This document shows, one piece after another, positions 11,969 to 21,958 of a stretch of 55,972 nucleotides of DNA. The translations under genes were made by a program, and so were the position numbers. Under the pieces are notes generated by a model. That model was not told where the DNA came from and did not search any database. It was given only the letters and a program-made list of their open reading frames with translations. Every line of letters begins with the position of its first letter. Within the stretch, counting starts at the first letter, position 1. This DNA comes from Apostichopus parvimensis (lineage: Eukaryota > Echinodermata > Holothuroidea > Aspidochirotida > Stichopodidae): the NCBI GenBank assembly GCA_000934455.1, contig KN886530.1:27636-83607 (forward strand). The letters run 5' to 3'.

Positions 11969-12737
11969 CTTTGTGTCCCTTGTCGCCGGTCACCGCTGGT
12001 AACTGCGGAGGGTTCTGATGGTTCTCCGTGCACAGCTCTTTCCATCGTTCTGCTAGTTTGCCTGCTTTGACTCCTTCCTCGATATTATACTTGGCTAGTA
12101 GAGCGTTCTGCGTCGAGTCCTTGGAGTTTGTCGTCGGCGGATAGTTGATGGAGGACGCCCGGTGGATCGAGAGCGTGCAGTTCGCGTGGCTATGCGGGGA
12201 AGACTTGGAATGAACACACTCGGGATATAAAGGATAATTTAACTTAGATAGATGCTCTGTGCAATAACTTATAGAATGGAACGACTCACTGTTGGGGACT
12301 ATGTTACTACTTTTATGCTTTAGGACTCCCGAATGTCTCTCGTCGTCGGGCCCGCCGCACCCTTGCCTGTGAGCCCTACCCCCTCTGGGGCTCCCATTGC
12401 CTACGTGGTAGTGATGGGTTGGGTCCGGCATCGGCATGGCTTTCTTCTTCTTCTTCCTCCTTCGCAAGGTCAGAGCCGGCATGACCTTCCCCTGCCGTTT
12501 GCTCTGCATACGTTTCCGCCACCTGCGGAACCGTCGCTTGCCCTTACGCATCAGGTGACTGATGTATTTTAAGATTTCGTCGTAGCAACTGCCCAGCTCG
12601 CTGTTGCTGGTCAACGTGCTGCTGGACTTGAATCTCCTCCTCTGCTCTGCTATCAGCCGACTCTCCCTCTGCTTTGTCTCCGAAAACTGGGTTGCTATGA
12701 CAACGAGGCATAAATTTATAAGAAAAAAGGCACCAAT
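11969..12737 (-). CDS. Cav3: Cav3 exon: domain I S6, gating brake and proximal I-II linker
   Basis: This large exon (769 nt) opens after a TTCCTTTCCCACAG acceptor, enters in phase 0 and ends AAAG|GTCAGT in phase 1. Residues 1-18 are most of S6 ([18 protein letters not shown]), followed by SETKQRES, a signature of all T-type channels. Residues about 20-80 match the helix-loop-helix gating brake of vertebrate Cav3, including [10 protein letters not shown] and a basic end ([14 protein letters not shown]) that then continues into a Lys/Arg cluster near 92-99. Further on it holds [11 protein letters not shown] (108-118) and ESFHSISY (151-158), both resembling short motifs in the vertebrate Cav3.1/3.2 linkers. 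The rest is unconserved, rich in Ser, His and Pro. The 3' end of the exon has been tandemly copied into the following intron (see the 115-bp repeat). Confidence 0.95.
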
Positions 12738-15544
12738 CTGTGGGAAAGGAAAACATTTACCAAAAAAAATTTTAATGACTAAAAAACTCAAATTTTGTAT
12801 TACATGATTTGTGAAAAAGTGAAAATATTGAATTTTGGAGTTGAATAAAAAAAGGAGATGAATACTTAACAAGAATGTAAATCATAACAAACTGATAACC
12901 TATATATAGTTCCCTATACTAAAGCACCAATACAATATACGCTAGTTTTATCATAATGGTTTTTTATTTTTAGGCACAGTGACTTTGTTAGCCCCAACCT
13001 TTTCTAAACATTCTAAACCGAAAAATAAAAATAAAAATTAACAGTCGACTAACATTAAATTATGGAAATTTAAAAATATCCAACTTAATACTACACCCAA
13101 GAAATTTGGTTGGAATTTTTTTTTTTTTCTAAATCTCATAACAGTTTGACTTTTGCTTTAATTCTATAAAAAAAAAAAAAAAAAAATTAAAAATTCTGTC
13201 AGATTTTGTAAAAACATATTCTGCAATGATGACTATGAGTGAAGCTATTCAAATACATCTAGTCCTTACGTGCAGCCCCTATATCATCTTAATTCTTATT
13301 TTGCTCGAATAGATATATTTCCCCCGACAAACCATGACCAGTGTGTGTTTGCAGTTTGCTAGATTTGTTTCCTTTACTGTACATCTGCGAGTGACGTAAA
13401 AATTTTCTTTGCCTTTTATAACTTTGGGCGCCTTAAATTTCCAGTTCAACGATCACTCGTCTCTGACGTAGGTTAAATAATCTGATTTTGTAGTCCAATA
13501 ATCCTTAGTTTGACTCTCTCTGGGTACTGTACAGGTATTAATAGCTACAATACAGTTACATAGCTTTCATGAAAGCGAGAAGGAATGTATGTCACATTGC
13601 TAAGCATTTTTTTTTTCCCCCAGCGCCTTCGTAGGAGAAAAAAAACATCTTAGAATCTTTCTCTTGAAGGTCATATCAAGGAGATTTACAAATATATAGA
13701 ATTTATCTGTCATTTTAGATCACATGTGGGTTGCAACTTTTACCGCGTCCGATCATTTCACAGGTGTGATCATGTGGTAAGGTAAATATGTGTATTTATG
13801 TAAACATATATGTATGTAATGTTGTATACGGCTTTAGCTTGCTTTTCTGTAAGAATGTTTCTTACTGCAAATAGCATGAAACTGCTCTTGTCACAATGAT
13901 AAGGACTGCAGCTTAAAACTAGATACTTAAAGGCATCGCAAGCTGGCCTCCCAAGCACTGTCTTCTCATGGGTAACCTGTTCTACTCCAAAATATGCTAG
14001 AAAAACATCCAATAATGGTCACTCATGTGCAGACTTCAAGAGACATTTTACTGCCATTCTTAGCGCATTTATTCCTCTCTAAAGCTTTGAATATTCAAAT
14101 AGAACCCTCCACTATTTCAGGTAGTAACTTGGAGCATCCAAGCCTCCAGCAAAAGCACTTTTGCAGCAAATTTCTAGTATTGCAAATTTGGGACAATATT
14201 AATAAGTTTAAGCCTGTAGGTAGAGCTATATTGTAACAGCTGTTAAGCATACATTTAAGACTTCATCCAGAAACTGGCATAATTTTCTTTTTGTTTGCAA
14301 TACTTTATAGTATTTTCAAACCAGTTTTGACTTTCCAATATTACTTGGATGAGCTGATCTGGGAGACATTATGTATATTTGAACATTTTACAGACATGTA
14401 AAAATAGCATTGATCAAGTTTTTAACCTTCAGCCAGTATAACAATAGTGATACGTTACAATTTTACTATTTGCTGTTTCTTACATGTCAGACAATTTTAT
14501 TTTTATATTAATATTTATCATTGTTTATAATCAATGAACTTGAAAGTATAACATGCAATGCTCCCAATAAGAAGCCCATGACCAATATGAAAAGATTTTG
14601 TTTTCTTTAGCAAGAAGAAAGACTGCTGATATTGCTTGGATATGACTTGTAAGAATGAAATATTAACTAGAAGTCTGGATGTTTCGATTCACCTCAGAAA
14701 CTGGCCCTTTTTGAAAATGACAACAGAGTCGTCGCATGGACTTTTACTATCATGTGGTAATGATCAGGTACTGTATGTAAACACACATTAGGAATCTACA
14801 CACTGCATCATGGGACATTTTTAATATTTGTTTATGCTTGTGGCAATTAAGTCAGAATTGGATGATATTTTGCAATAATTCTGCTTGAGTAAGAAAGAAC
14901 AAACAGTGATTAAATAACATAGGGAAATATTTGTGACTTTCTTAGTTAGTTTTTAAATTTCTCTTTTTTTACCCTTACATTTCTTGCAAATTGTTGAATT
15001 ATTTGTAACATATTCATCATACCCTCCTTACAAAGGGCTTTCATTCTAAGTGGCGACTAAAGATCCTAAGACAAAACAAAATATTAATAAATGGAATACA
15101 GAATATAGTTGAAACCATCACCAAACTGAGAACACAATTGAAAACAACAGGAGTACAAGTGAGATACAATTATCTAACTAATACCTTATATTCTCTGAAA
15201 CTACTCAAATTTCATGTGCTAGGCCATACAACATTTTCACACAATTACACCGACTAACCGCTACAACAAGAGTTTCATCAAATTCCCTTCAATCACAAAC
15301 AAAAATTATCTAACACTGTCACAAAGAAATGTGACAAAATAGTTTTAAAAAAAAATTACAAAAGGAGAAATTCAGGTCTAAATGTGCACTAATATTTGTT
15401 TTGAGATACTATGAACTTTGATCCCAAATTCTTAGATATTACATGCCTGACTTGTATTAGTATGGAGTATGTTTTCCTCCCAACCAGAGCAAGATGGGTT
15501 ATAGGGTTAAGGTAAAAGCACCTTATCATTAATAGTCTGACTGA

Positions 15545-15598
15545 AAGACAGACAGACAGACAGACTGACTGGCTGACTGACTGACTGACTGACTGATA
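15545..15598 (+). repeat. (GACA)n / (GACT)n microsatellite
   Basis: Uninterrupted four-base units change from GACA to GACT part way through the array. Confidence 0.9.
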
Positions 15599-17337
15599 GT
15601 ATGCATCAAATTAGCCAACTACACAAGACAGGTCTTATTCAAGAAAACATTTCTGAGAGTGCAAGTTCGATAAAATTAGTGTGTTACATATTTCATTCAA
15701 GAGGTTATTTTGTTTTGTGAGAAAAAAAAGGAAATAAACTAGCTCACTTTGTTTTTAACTTCTTGGTAATTATCTTGCAGCAAATGTCTTTATTTTGATA
15801 TATTTCTGAGTTATTTTGAAAACCTATATTTTATTATTTGAAATGCATTATGGGTTATAGTTTCAGATAACTTTTGAATTATGGTTTTATAGCCTAACAA
15901 AACTCTTGAAATTTTCAGAATTTATCCTTTTATTTGTTTCATACTATCAACTATCTTAAACTACACTTTTAAGTGTGATCCCTGAAGTGGAAATAAATCC
16001 TGTTTCTTGCCATTAAAGAAAATTTGTCTTCAAAATATTCATTTCAATTCATCAGATTTACACACCCTCTAACAAAAATTCATCAGCAACAGGCTGTCTG
16101 AAATATATCAGACCTGTTAGAAAACTGTTTTGATGCATTATGGGTAATTCTTGAGAAGAACCCCTGAAAACGACTTAGTGCTATTCAGTGCATATTTGAT
16201 ATAACAACACATGTGATACATGCCTTACAGCAAAATGTCAAGTAAGAATGTCAAACGGACGAGGTCCGCCGCATTTACAATAACTTACGACACTACACAC
16301 AAACACTGACTGTATGATACGACAACATTGAACCATAAACACAGTATAACCACCTACGACACTCACATGCTGTATGACATTAAAGCAAGTATCCAGTGAT
16401 ATTTCATTCGCACAATCAAGTAAAAAACAGACAAATATTGATTACACGGACCAAAAAAACAGACGCCTTCTCATCTTAAGGGAGAATGATCGCAAAAACA
16501 TTACGAATGAAATCGAGCTCCAGTTTTTTAAATTGGTTCAGGGTAAAAGAAATCGTTGAAAATACCAAACATTAAAAATTGCAAAAACGGTTGTGAAATG
16601 TTGATCACATTGATTTTTTCTTCTTTACATTTTTCCTTTACGCATGGTTTTGGAGACTTTTTCTACGCAAGATTGTGAAGACTGCTTTCTTTCTTTCTTT
16701 TTTTACTTTTTTGGTTTTTTTGGTCGGTCGAGTCCAATCATTTATCTGCTTGCGGCATGCTGAGTGTTAGGCATACATATAAATTGCAATGGGAATTTTG
16801 AACATGTAACCACTTCAATAACAAAAATGCACAGTGAAATGAACATAGAAATAAATTGATGAAGAAATAATACTATTAAACTTCATAACAAGAACATTTA
16901 TTATTGTATTAAATGCCACAAGTATTTGACTTTATATGTTAATCCACAATTTGAAGATCTCATGAAATGGGGCAACATTTGTTATAGTTTTCGGTGCAAA
17001 ATTGACTTTTTACTCATAATTACTAATCAGTGTTATAGTGCCATTAACTCCCTTTGAACAACGATAATCATACCGTTGTGAAATGAAATATTTCACGAGA
17101 CAAACCCCTCACCCCCCTCCCCATCTGAAATAATGTTAAAGCTGAAGCTCTCAATATTAACATTTTTGAGAAAGCTAAGCATGGATACCCTATCACTATA
17201 ACCACATCTCTAGTCCTTATTTAACTATTGGATCATAGAATATCAAACCACTAATGACAGTTAATCCTAAATCTACCGGGATAATCCTAGTCTACCTACC
17301 AATCGTTTATCCCTATCCCTATGTTGAATGGTGGACA

Positions 17338-17405
17338 TAGTGAGACTAGGTGGACACTAGTCCACACTAGGTGGACACTAGTGGACACTAGGTGGACACG
17401 AGTGA
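17338..17405. repeat. Short tandem/palindromic GTGGACACTAG repeat
   Basis: ACTAGGTGGACACTAGT and shortened variants recur four to five times, including ACTAGT palindromes, just 0.25 kb after pore exon b in transcription. Confidence 0.75.
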
Positions 17406-17631
17406 CACACAGTGCGATGACATGACTTCATCCCATTCCTTTAGTTAAGGGTTCCATCCAGCATATCTCACTGGTGGATCGTAAAAACACCTCCCACACA
17501 TCCCTTATATATTCATTCCATAATAATTCATATATGTAGATCATAAAATATCTGATCCCAACCGATCCAATTCTATATTCTCTCCCTTCTCGTGAGGGTT
17601 CGGTCTGTCATTTTCTGGTATTTATACTTAC

Positions 17632-17724
17632 TACAATAAGAACAACAAAATAGGCCCAATTCCAAAAGTTATGGACGTCCTGTACATGGTACATAATGTC
17701 TGTCCAGCCCTCCATAGTAATGAC
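17632..17724 (-). CDS. Cav3: Cav3 alternative pore exon b (domain I selectivity filter, MEGW version)
   Basis: This 93-nt exon (31 codons, phase 0/0) encodes the second half of the domain I pore loop and the start of S6. It begins VITMEGWTDIMY and ends YFVVLIV, joining directly to [11 protein letters not shown] in the next exon. The Glu of MEGW is the domain I member of the EEDD filter of T-type channels. The acceptor is CCGATCAG after a long CT-rich tract; the donor is GTA|GTAAGTAT. It is the second, exon-proximal copy of a tandem pair; the other copy lies 664 nt upstream in transcription. By eye the two proteins match at 17 of 31 positions, sharing His13, Gln15, Trp21 and Trp23, which I do not recall in vertebrate Cav3. 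Including both would insert 31 extra residues and a second filter, so they are expected to be mutually exclusive. Confidence 0.93.
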
Positions 17725-17779
17725 CTGATCGGGTGAGAGCCACAGAGAATACAAAGAGACAAGAAAGGAAAACACCAAA

Positions 17780-17785
17780 CATGCA
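17780..17785 (-). promoter_or_regulatory. UGCAUG (RBFOX-type) site upstream of pore exon b
   Basis: TGCATG on the transcript strand at positions -56 to -61 before the acceptor of exon b. Upstream UGCAUG sites generally favour skipping. With the site downstream of exon a, the pair would push splicing toward exon a in cells with high RBFOX activity. Confidence 0.5.
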
Positions 17786-18086
17786 GATGAGCAATTGGGG
17801 TCAGTGTGAACCATTGAAACAATAAATAAATACAACAAATTAAAAGAAAGGAAAAAAGAAGCAAAATACACCACAAAATGACTCCAAAACAAAGAATAAA
17901 ATGCTTAGAATTTTTCACACTAAGCAAACCATTTTTTTTAGAGGGGGGGTTAAGGAATACTAGTAATTGTTTCCAAATTTTTGGTACACCTTTCTCACAG
18001 ATACTAAGAAATCCAGTGCCTCCTTAGATCGGTTGAAAATTTTTAGTCTTAACTGCCAACCAATACTGTGTTGAAGGTTGATCCAT

Positions 18087-18092
18087 CATGCA
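18087..18092 (-). promoter_or_regulatory. UGCAUG site in the middle of the inter-exon intron
   Basis: A second TGCATG on the transcript strand, about 300 nt after exon a and about 365 nt before exon b. Distal copies can cooperate with proximal ones in known RBFOX targets; here it simply adds to the local enrichment. Confidence 0.35.
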
Positions 18093-18343
18093 GTTGTACT
18101 CAATTATTTTTTGGGGATAAATATTGTTCTACATATGCCTGGAAAAACTGAAGCAACAATCCTTGCTTCAGAGTCATCTTAAAATGGTGTATTTTATTTT
18201 TCGACAGATGCGCAACATATTCAAAATAAAGTACCGAAAAAAAAATTTAAAAAAATGAAAAAAAAATGGACGGGTGTTAATAATGATGCCATGAATCCAC
18301 CAAATGAAATCGTGCTTGAGATCTGGACTTCAGCTCGTGTTTT

Positions 18344-18349
18344 CATGCA
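18344..18349 (-). promoter_or_regulatory. UGCAUG (RBFOX-type) site downstream of pore exon a
   Basis: On the transcript strand this reads TGCATG at intron positions +40 to +45 after the donor of exon a. RBFOX proteins bind UGCAUG, and sites just downstream of an alternative exon generally promote inclusion. A run of ten C residues lies between the donor and this site. Confidence 0.5.
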
Positions 18350-18388
18350 TCTGTGGTCCGGGGGGGGGGGAAGGGAGACCATACTTAC

Positions 18389-18481
18389 GATTATTAAAGC
18401 TAAAAAGTACATCCATGTCCATTGTGAATGGGTATCTTGCAGATGGTACTGGATTTCCACCCATCCTTCTAAACTTATCAC
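18389..18481 (-). CDS. Cav3: Cav3 alternative pore exon a (domain I selectivity filter, LEGW version)
   Basis: This is the first of the two tandem pore exons in transcription order, also 93 nt and phase 0/0. It begins VISLEGWVEIQY and ends YFLALII, with the filter Glu in the same position as in exon b. The acceptor is ACCTATTAAAG and the donor ATC|GTAAGTAT, identical in its first eight intronic bases to that of exon b. The acceptor is preceded by a strong CU-rich tract (18512-18540). Against exon b it differs just before the Glu (Leu for Met) and at four of the six residues after the Trp, that is, in the outer pore mouth, and throughout the S6 approach. Either exon restores a continuous frame from the turret exon to the S6 exon. 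The open frame, intact splice sites and conserved filter argue against a pseudo-exon. Confidence 0.92.
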
Positions 18482-18511
18482 CTTTAATAGGTCAAAGGTC
18501 ATGATCAGAAG

Positions 18512-18540
18512 TGGACAGTAGAGAGAGAAAGAGACAGAAG
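18512..18540 (-). promoter_or_regulatory. CU-rich (PTB-like) tract upstream of pore exon a
   Basis: On the transcript strand the region -31 to -59 before exon a is CU-rich and contains CTGTCTCTTTCTCTCTCTAC. Such tracts bind polypyrimidine-tract-binding proteins, which often repress alternative exons; it may equally be only an extended polypyrimidine tract. Confidence 0.35.
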
Positions 18541-20197
18541 ATATGAGCAAAACATGACGTAGGAACATTTTTATAAAAAGACCACAAGTGGGGATGTGAG
18601 GTTAAAACAACAGGGTGTCTAAGGGAGGTGGGGGGGTGGGAAGGTGGGAGGACCTGTTGTTCTGGAAAGAGATTTGTAAGAGAAGACTCTACTGTTGATG
18701 TCTCAACCACTGAGTCACGCTACCAAAACATAATAATCGGCTTGCGAGGTGTCAGAGACTAGAGAAATTCAGAAATGGTCAGAAAATAGGAAGAAACTAA
18801 GAAAAAGGAAATGAATTGAAAAAGGTTAGGCAGTAAATATGGAGAATTTATAGAATGCAGTTCTAGAAGAACCCCAATGCTTTTATTAAGCTACACAGAT
18901 GTCATGTTTGGACAATGTTATATTATACCTTGATTTGTGTTACCTATGTTACACAAGGCTGTATCAATCCATGAATTGCCCCCCCCAAAAAAGAAACTAT
19001 TTTGACTATAAGCTTTTCCTTCTCTAATAAGCAATTCTCTTTGAGTACATCTGGCATTGCTAATCATTCTGTTGAATTACATCTCACAATAAACTACCCG
19101 CTCTCACTAACGAAGAATTGTGATTACAGAAGCACCTATTTAAGCTATAAACGATAACAAAATAATAAACCTTCCTTAAAAATCAGTTAAAAAGCTAGAA
19201 GTTTTATATATCCATATAACCATATATATAAATGTGTTTGATCTCATTCTTGACTGTGTTCTTTTTATCTACAGACAAAGTGCTTGACAGTGCGCATGTC
19301 TGCATTATGCACGGAATTGTGGCGGCCTTGTCTGCCTATAAATGTCATATGACTGATTCTCTAACAAATATATTTTATTTCCTTTCGTTCGTAATGTATA
19401 CATAGATAACCATTGGGGTAGTACGTCTTTTTGTGATTGTTCAACCAGAGAATGTGGTAGTCGAGCAGTAGTACAACAAACCATGAAGTGACAAAATCTA
19501 CCCACATTAAAACTACGAAGCACCTTCCCTGCACACACCCCCCCCCACCCTACACCACTAAACCTTGTTTCATGGCATATCTACCCATATACCTTGAAAG
19601 ATGGAGGACACAGAGAAAATAGAGAAATTGATAAGAAGGAGGATGAAAGATAAAGAAAATTGAAACACAACAGAATTTTCATTAAAAAAAATGGAAAAAC
19701 AATGATAGAATTCTGAGACGTCTTCTAAAATATCTTCTTTTGATGCTAAAGACAATTGAGGATTTACTAAATGATAAAAACATGTTTTAACTGCTTTAAA
19801 AGCCTGACTAATATTTAATGTATACATAGCAGGACGTCTAACATTTTTCATCTCATAGCAGGAACTGTCTTCAGTTTCTGTTAATAGGATAAAAACATCA
19901 TAACTTTTATACAAGTCACACTACAGAGATATGGTAACGGTACAAAAATAGTGTAACATACTAAATTTACCGTCTCAGTTTTTCCTTCAGCCAATAATGG
20001 TGGACAACATTTCCAAAGTTTTTTAAAATATCTAAGACAAGCTGTATATTAAAAATCTTTATAGTTTTCTAATAAACTCTGCTGTTAATAAATATATTAT
20101 TTTGTACTGTACTTTCATGTCAGGTGGCTTCCAATTCAACATTTTTGGAATCTTTGCCAAGTTAGAAAGTCTTTGCAGATGGGATAACCATAGAGTT

Positions 20198-20330
20198 TCT
20201 CTTGGAGGAAAAAACCCACCTTACTATGACCCAGCCTGGGATCGAACCCGGAACCCTCCCAATTGGCCTCATTGCTTCAAATGCCACCCCCTTTATCCAC
20301 TCACCCGTATAAATGGTACTGGCTCTTTAA
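20198..20330 (-). mobile_element. tRNA-derived SINE fragment, family C
   Basis: Read on the minus strand it holds a B box (GGGTTCGATCCC) preceded by GTGAGTGGATAAAG, resembling a degenerate A box, and followed by GGTGGGTTTTTTCCTCC. The head differs from families A and B. Limits are approximate. Confidence 0.6.
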
Positions 20331-20406
20331 TACATTACTGAAAATTACTACCGACTAAACCGACGGTTCTAAGTTTTGTAAGAAAAAAAGGAATGGCCTG
20401 ACTCAC

Positions 20407-20683
20407 CTGAAAGATAGCGATCCAAGCATAAAGTATATTATCAAACGAAATGGAACCTAGGAATGGGTTCTCGTCGCTGGTTTTACAAATGGTGTAATAC
20501 TGGTTCCAATCTATGCAAACCGAGTCGTTAAAATACGAAGTGTTACCGCGGCATTCCTCCCCGTTGACTTCGTACCGCGGCTTATCCTCGTAACATTTCC
20601 TCATGCCGCTGTCGTCCGGAAAACTGCAGACAAAGTCGTCGTAAGGATCGCTATATTTGAAAAAGTCTGTTAAATTGGGATTC
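20407..20683 (-). CDS. Cav3: Cav3 exon: domain I S5-P turret and first pore helix
   Basis: This 277-nt exon enters in phase 2 (completing a Gly codon, acceptor CTATCTTTACAG|G) and ends in phase 0 (TTTCAG|GTGAGT). It encodes the long extracellular turret between S5 and the pore of domain I, and then the first part of the P-loop. SISFDNILYAWIAIFQ and CIDWNQYYTIC match the corresponding vertebrate Cav3 motifs closely. Five Cys (residues 19, 30, 44, 56, 66) fit the disulphide-rich turret of T-type channels. Three N-glycosylation sequons are present (NLT at 3, NTS at 47, NDS at 52). The exon ends exactly where the alternative pore exons begin, so the outer turret is shared while the filter is swapped. 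Confidence 0.95.
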
Positions 20684-21786
20684 CTGTAAAGATAGAAGAC
20701 GGATGGATATTTCTCAATTCGGCCATTTTGTTTTTACGAGCCCAAAGTATGAAGGATGCAAAAAACAAGAATCCCATTCAGAGGTCCTCTGCCTCTCCTT
20801 CTGGGATTGTTCATTAATGCCGCCTCCATCCCCGGCTGCTCCCGGCCCCTCCCCGGACCCCAACTCCCCATCTGAAGGGCAAGAGCACCTGACCACTTTC
20901 TCACATACAGATGGAGGTGAAGGAATTTACACACTTCATACAAAATGCAGCTATCGTGACAACCACTGGCGGCGTTAGAACTAGTCCAAACGGGTCAAGG
21001 GAGCTGTTTTCAAATGAAGGCCATCCACACAAGATGATCACCAATCCAACTTTTAGTGTGCTAAACTTTTATGAAACTTTTCATATTGATACTCTCGTAA
21101 AAGGTTTTGATATTCCTTAATTATTCCTGGACATTTACGATGTGGCGTCTCTGATTCTTCCCCAATGCTTTGAAGGTGGCTGTGATACATATACATGCTG
21201 ACGTCTCAAATGTGAGCTACCATTTGCCATTAACTTACTAGCATTATTTAGAGGCAGTGATGAAATTTCAGAGGATAAACATTTATCCTTTCAGCGGTGG
21301 TGTTGAGAGCCAACTGTATTCATCCTAGGGAACACTCATGTCACTGGGCTCTATTCTTGACGTCTCCATTTTTCCCGTAAGTATATTATGAAATGAGTGT
21401 ATATTATTCTGTACCCCACATTTGAAAATCTGCCTTTTAGTAAAGACTGTCATTCATTTTTCTCCACTGCCCACTTTTTCACCTTTCAAGGTGATTAGTA
21501 TGGAACGTTAGCATGTGTGTTATGTGTTCAATTCGCCAAGCCTAGCAGAGGAAACGAGCGTGGAAAAATCACTTGCACAGCTCAAATTTCCCGCCATCCA
21601 CCGCTAGAATGCCTGATTAAAATGCCTGATGCAGGTAAACTGTTATGGCAGTGGACGTATTAAAGGGCGCAATTTCAAATGATATTTCCCTGGGCATCTA
21701 ATTGAGCTAATCGGTCCCCCAGGACTGTATCCCCAATCTACCCCCCCCCCTATCATCAAGCCCTGCCAGCTGCACTCTTTACTTAC
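20684..21786 (-). other. Intron between S5 and turret exons
   Basis: 1.1 kb. Overlapping frames at 20700-20980 on both strands are Pro/Gly-rich and show no known domain. Nothing else recognised. Confidence 0.6.
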
Positions 21787-21958
21787 CCAGAAGAAATTTG
21801 ATCGTCTGGTAAATCCAGAAAGCACCTCTGGCGTAGCTTCCCACTCCATAATTGCACACCGATGATACCAAATATAAAGAATACGAAAAAGCACAGCATG
21901 AGAACGTTACCCAGCATGGGCAGCGTGTCCAGTAATAGCATCACCAATATCCGTAGAC
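21787..21958 (-). CDS. Cav3: Cav3 exon: domain I S4-S5 linker and S5
   Basis: This 172-nt exon enters in phase 1 (completing a Ser codon after TTCCTCAG) and leaves in phase 2 (TCTGG|GTAAGT). The protein contains [20 protein letters not shown] and then [17 protein letters not shown], nearly the same as the S4-S5 linker and S5 of vertebrate Cav3. It ends in the first turret residues ([20 protein letters not shown]), with the conserved Cys-Phe-Leu. Both codon phases agree with the flanking exons at 27366 and 20683. A 1.1-kb intron separates it from the turret exon. An overlapping frame in the same strand is a shadow. Confidence 0.95.

Larger units (their letters stand above)
11662..12003 (-). 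repeat. Three tandem copies of the exon's 3' end (115-116 bp unit)
   Basis: The last ~35 nt of the S6/linker exon, its donor and ~80 nt of intron occur three times. The common GAATATGCAACAGC block (plus strand) begins near 11700, 11816 and 11931, giving periods of 116 and 115. Each copy has a TTACCAG followed by a version of GACAAGGGACA and then a potential donor. The copies differ by scattered substitutions and small indels. Only the first copy in transcription order is part of the evident exon. Confidence 0.9.
12738..17631 (-). other. Intron between pore exon b and the S6 exon
   Basis: 4.9 kb, AT-rich. Holds A/T homopolymers near 13118-13185, a GACA/GACT microsatellite (15545-15598) and a short GTGGACACTAG repeat (17338-17405). 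No coding segment was recognised; the small frames are unremarkable. Confidence 0.6.
17725..18388 (-). other. Intron between the alternative pore exons
   Basis: This 664-nt intron separates pore exons a and b. It is too long for simple steric exclusion of the two splice sites. It contains three UGCAUG motifs, a run of ten C residues just after exon a (transcript strand) and a CU-rich tract before exon b. Confidence 0.85.
18482..20406 (-). other. Intron between the turret exon and pore exon a
   Basis: 1.9 kb. Contains a CU-rich tract next to exon a, C/G homopolymer runs and a SINE-like segment (20198-20330). A 114-codon frame at 19570-19914 has no recognisable domain and no pore-loop motif; no third pore exon was seen. 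Confidence 0.6.

Noticed and set aside
12333-12572. Plus-strand 79-codon frame opposite the S6/linker exon
   Set aside because: Shadow of the minus-strand coding exon, which has conserved Cav3 sequence, splice sites and phase.
17725-18388. Pore exon b as a dead pseudo-exon or assembly duplicate of exon a
   Set aside because: The two exons differ at 14 of 31 residues with intact frames and splice sites, and the introns around them are unrelated, so it is neither a recent assembly duplicate nor decayed.
19570-19914. 114-codon minus-strand frame in the intron before pore exon a, considered as a third alternative exon
   Set aside because: No filter motif, wrong length, and no match to any Cav3 segment; it looks like a chance frame.
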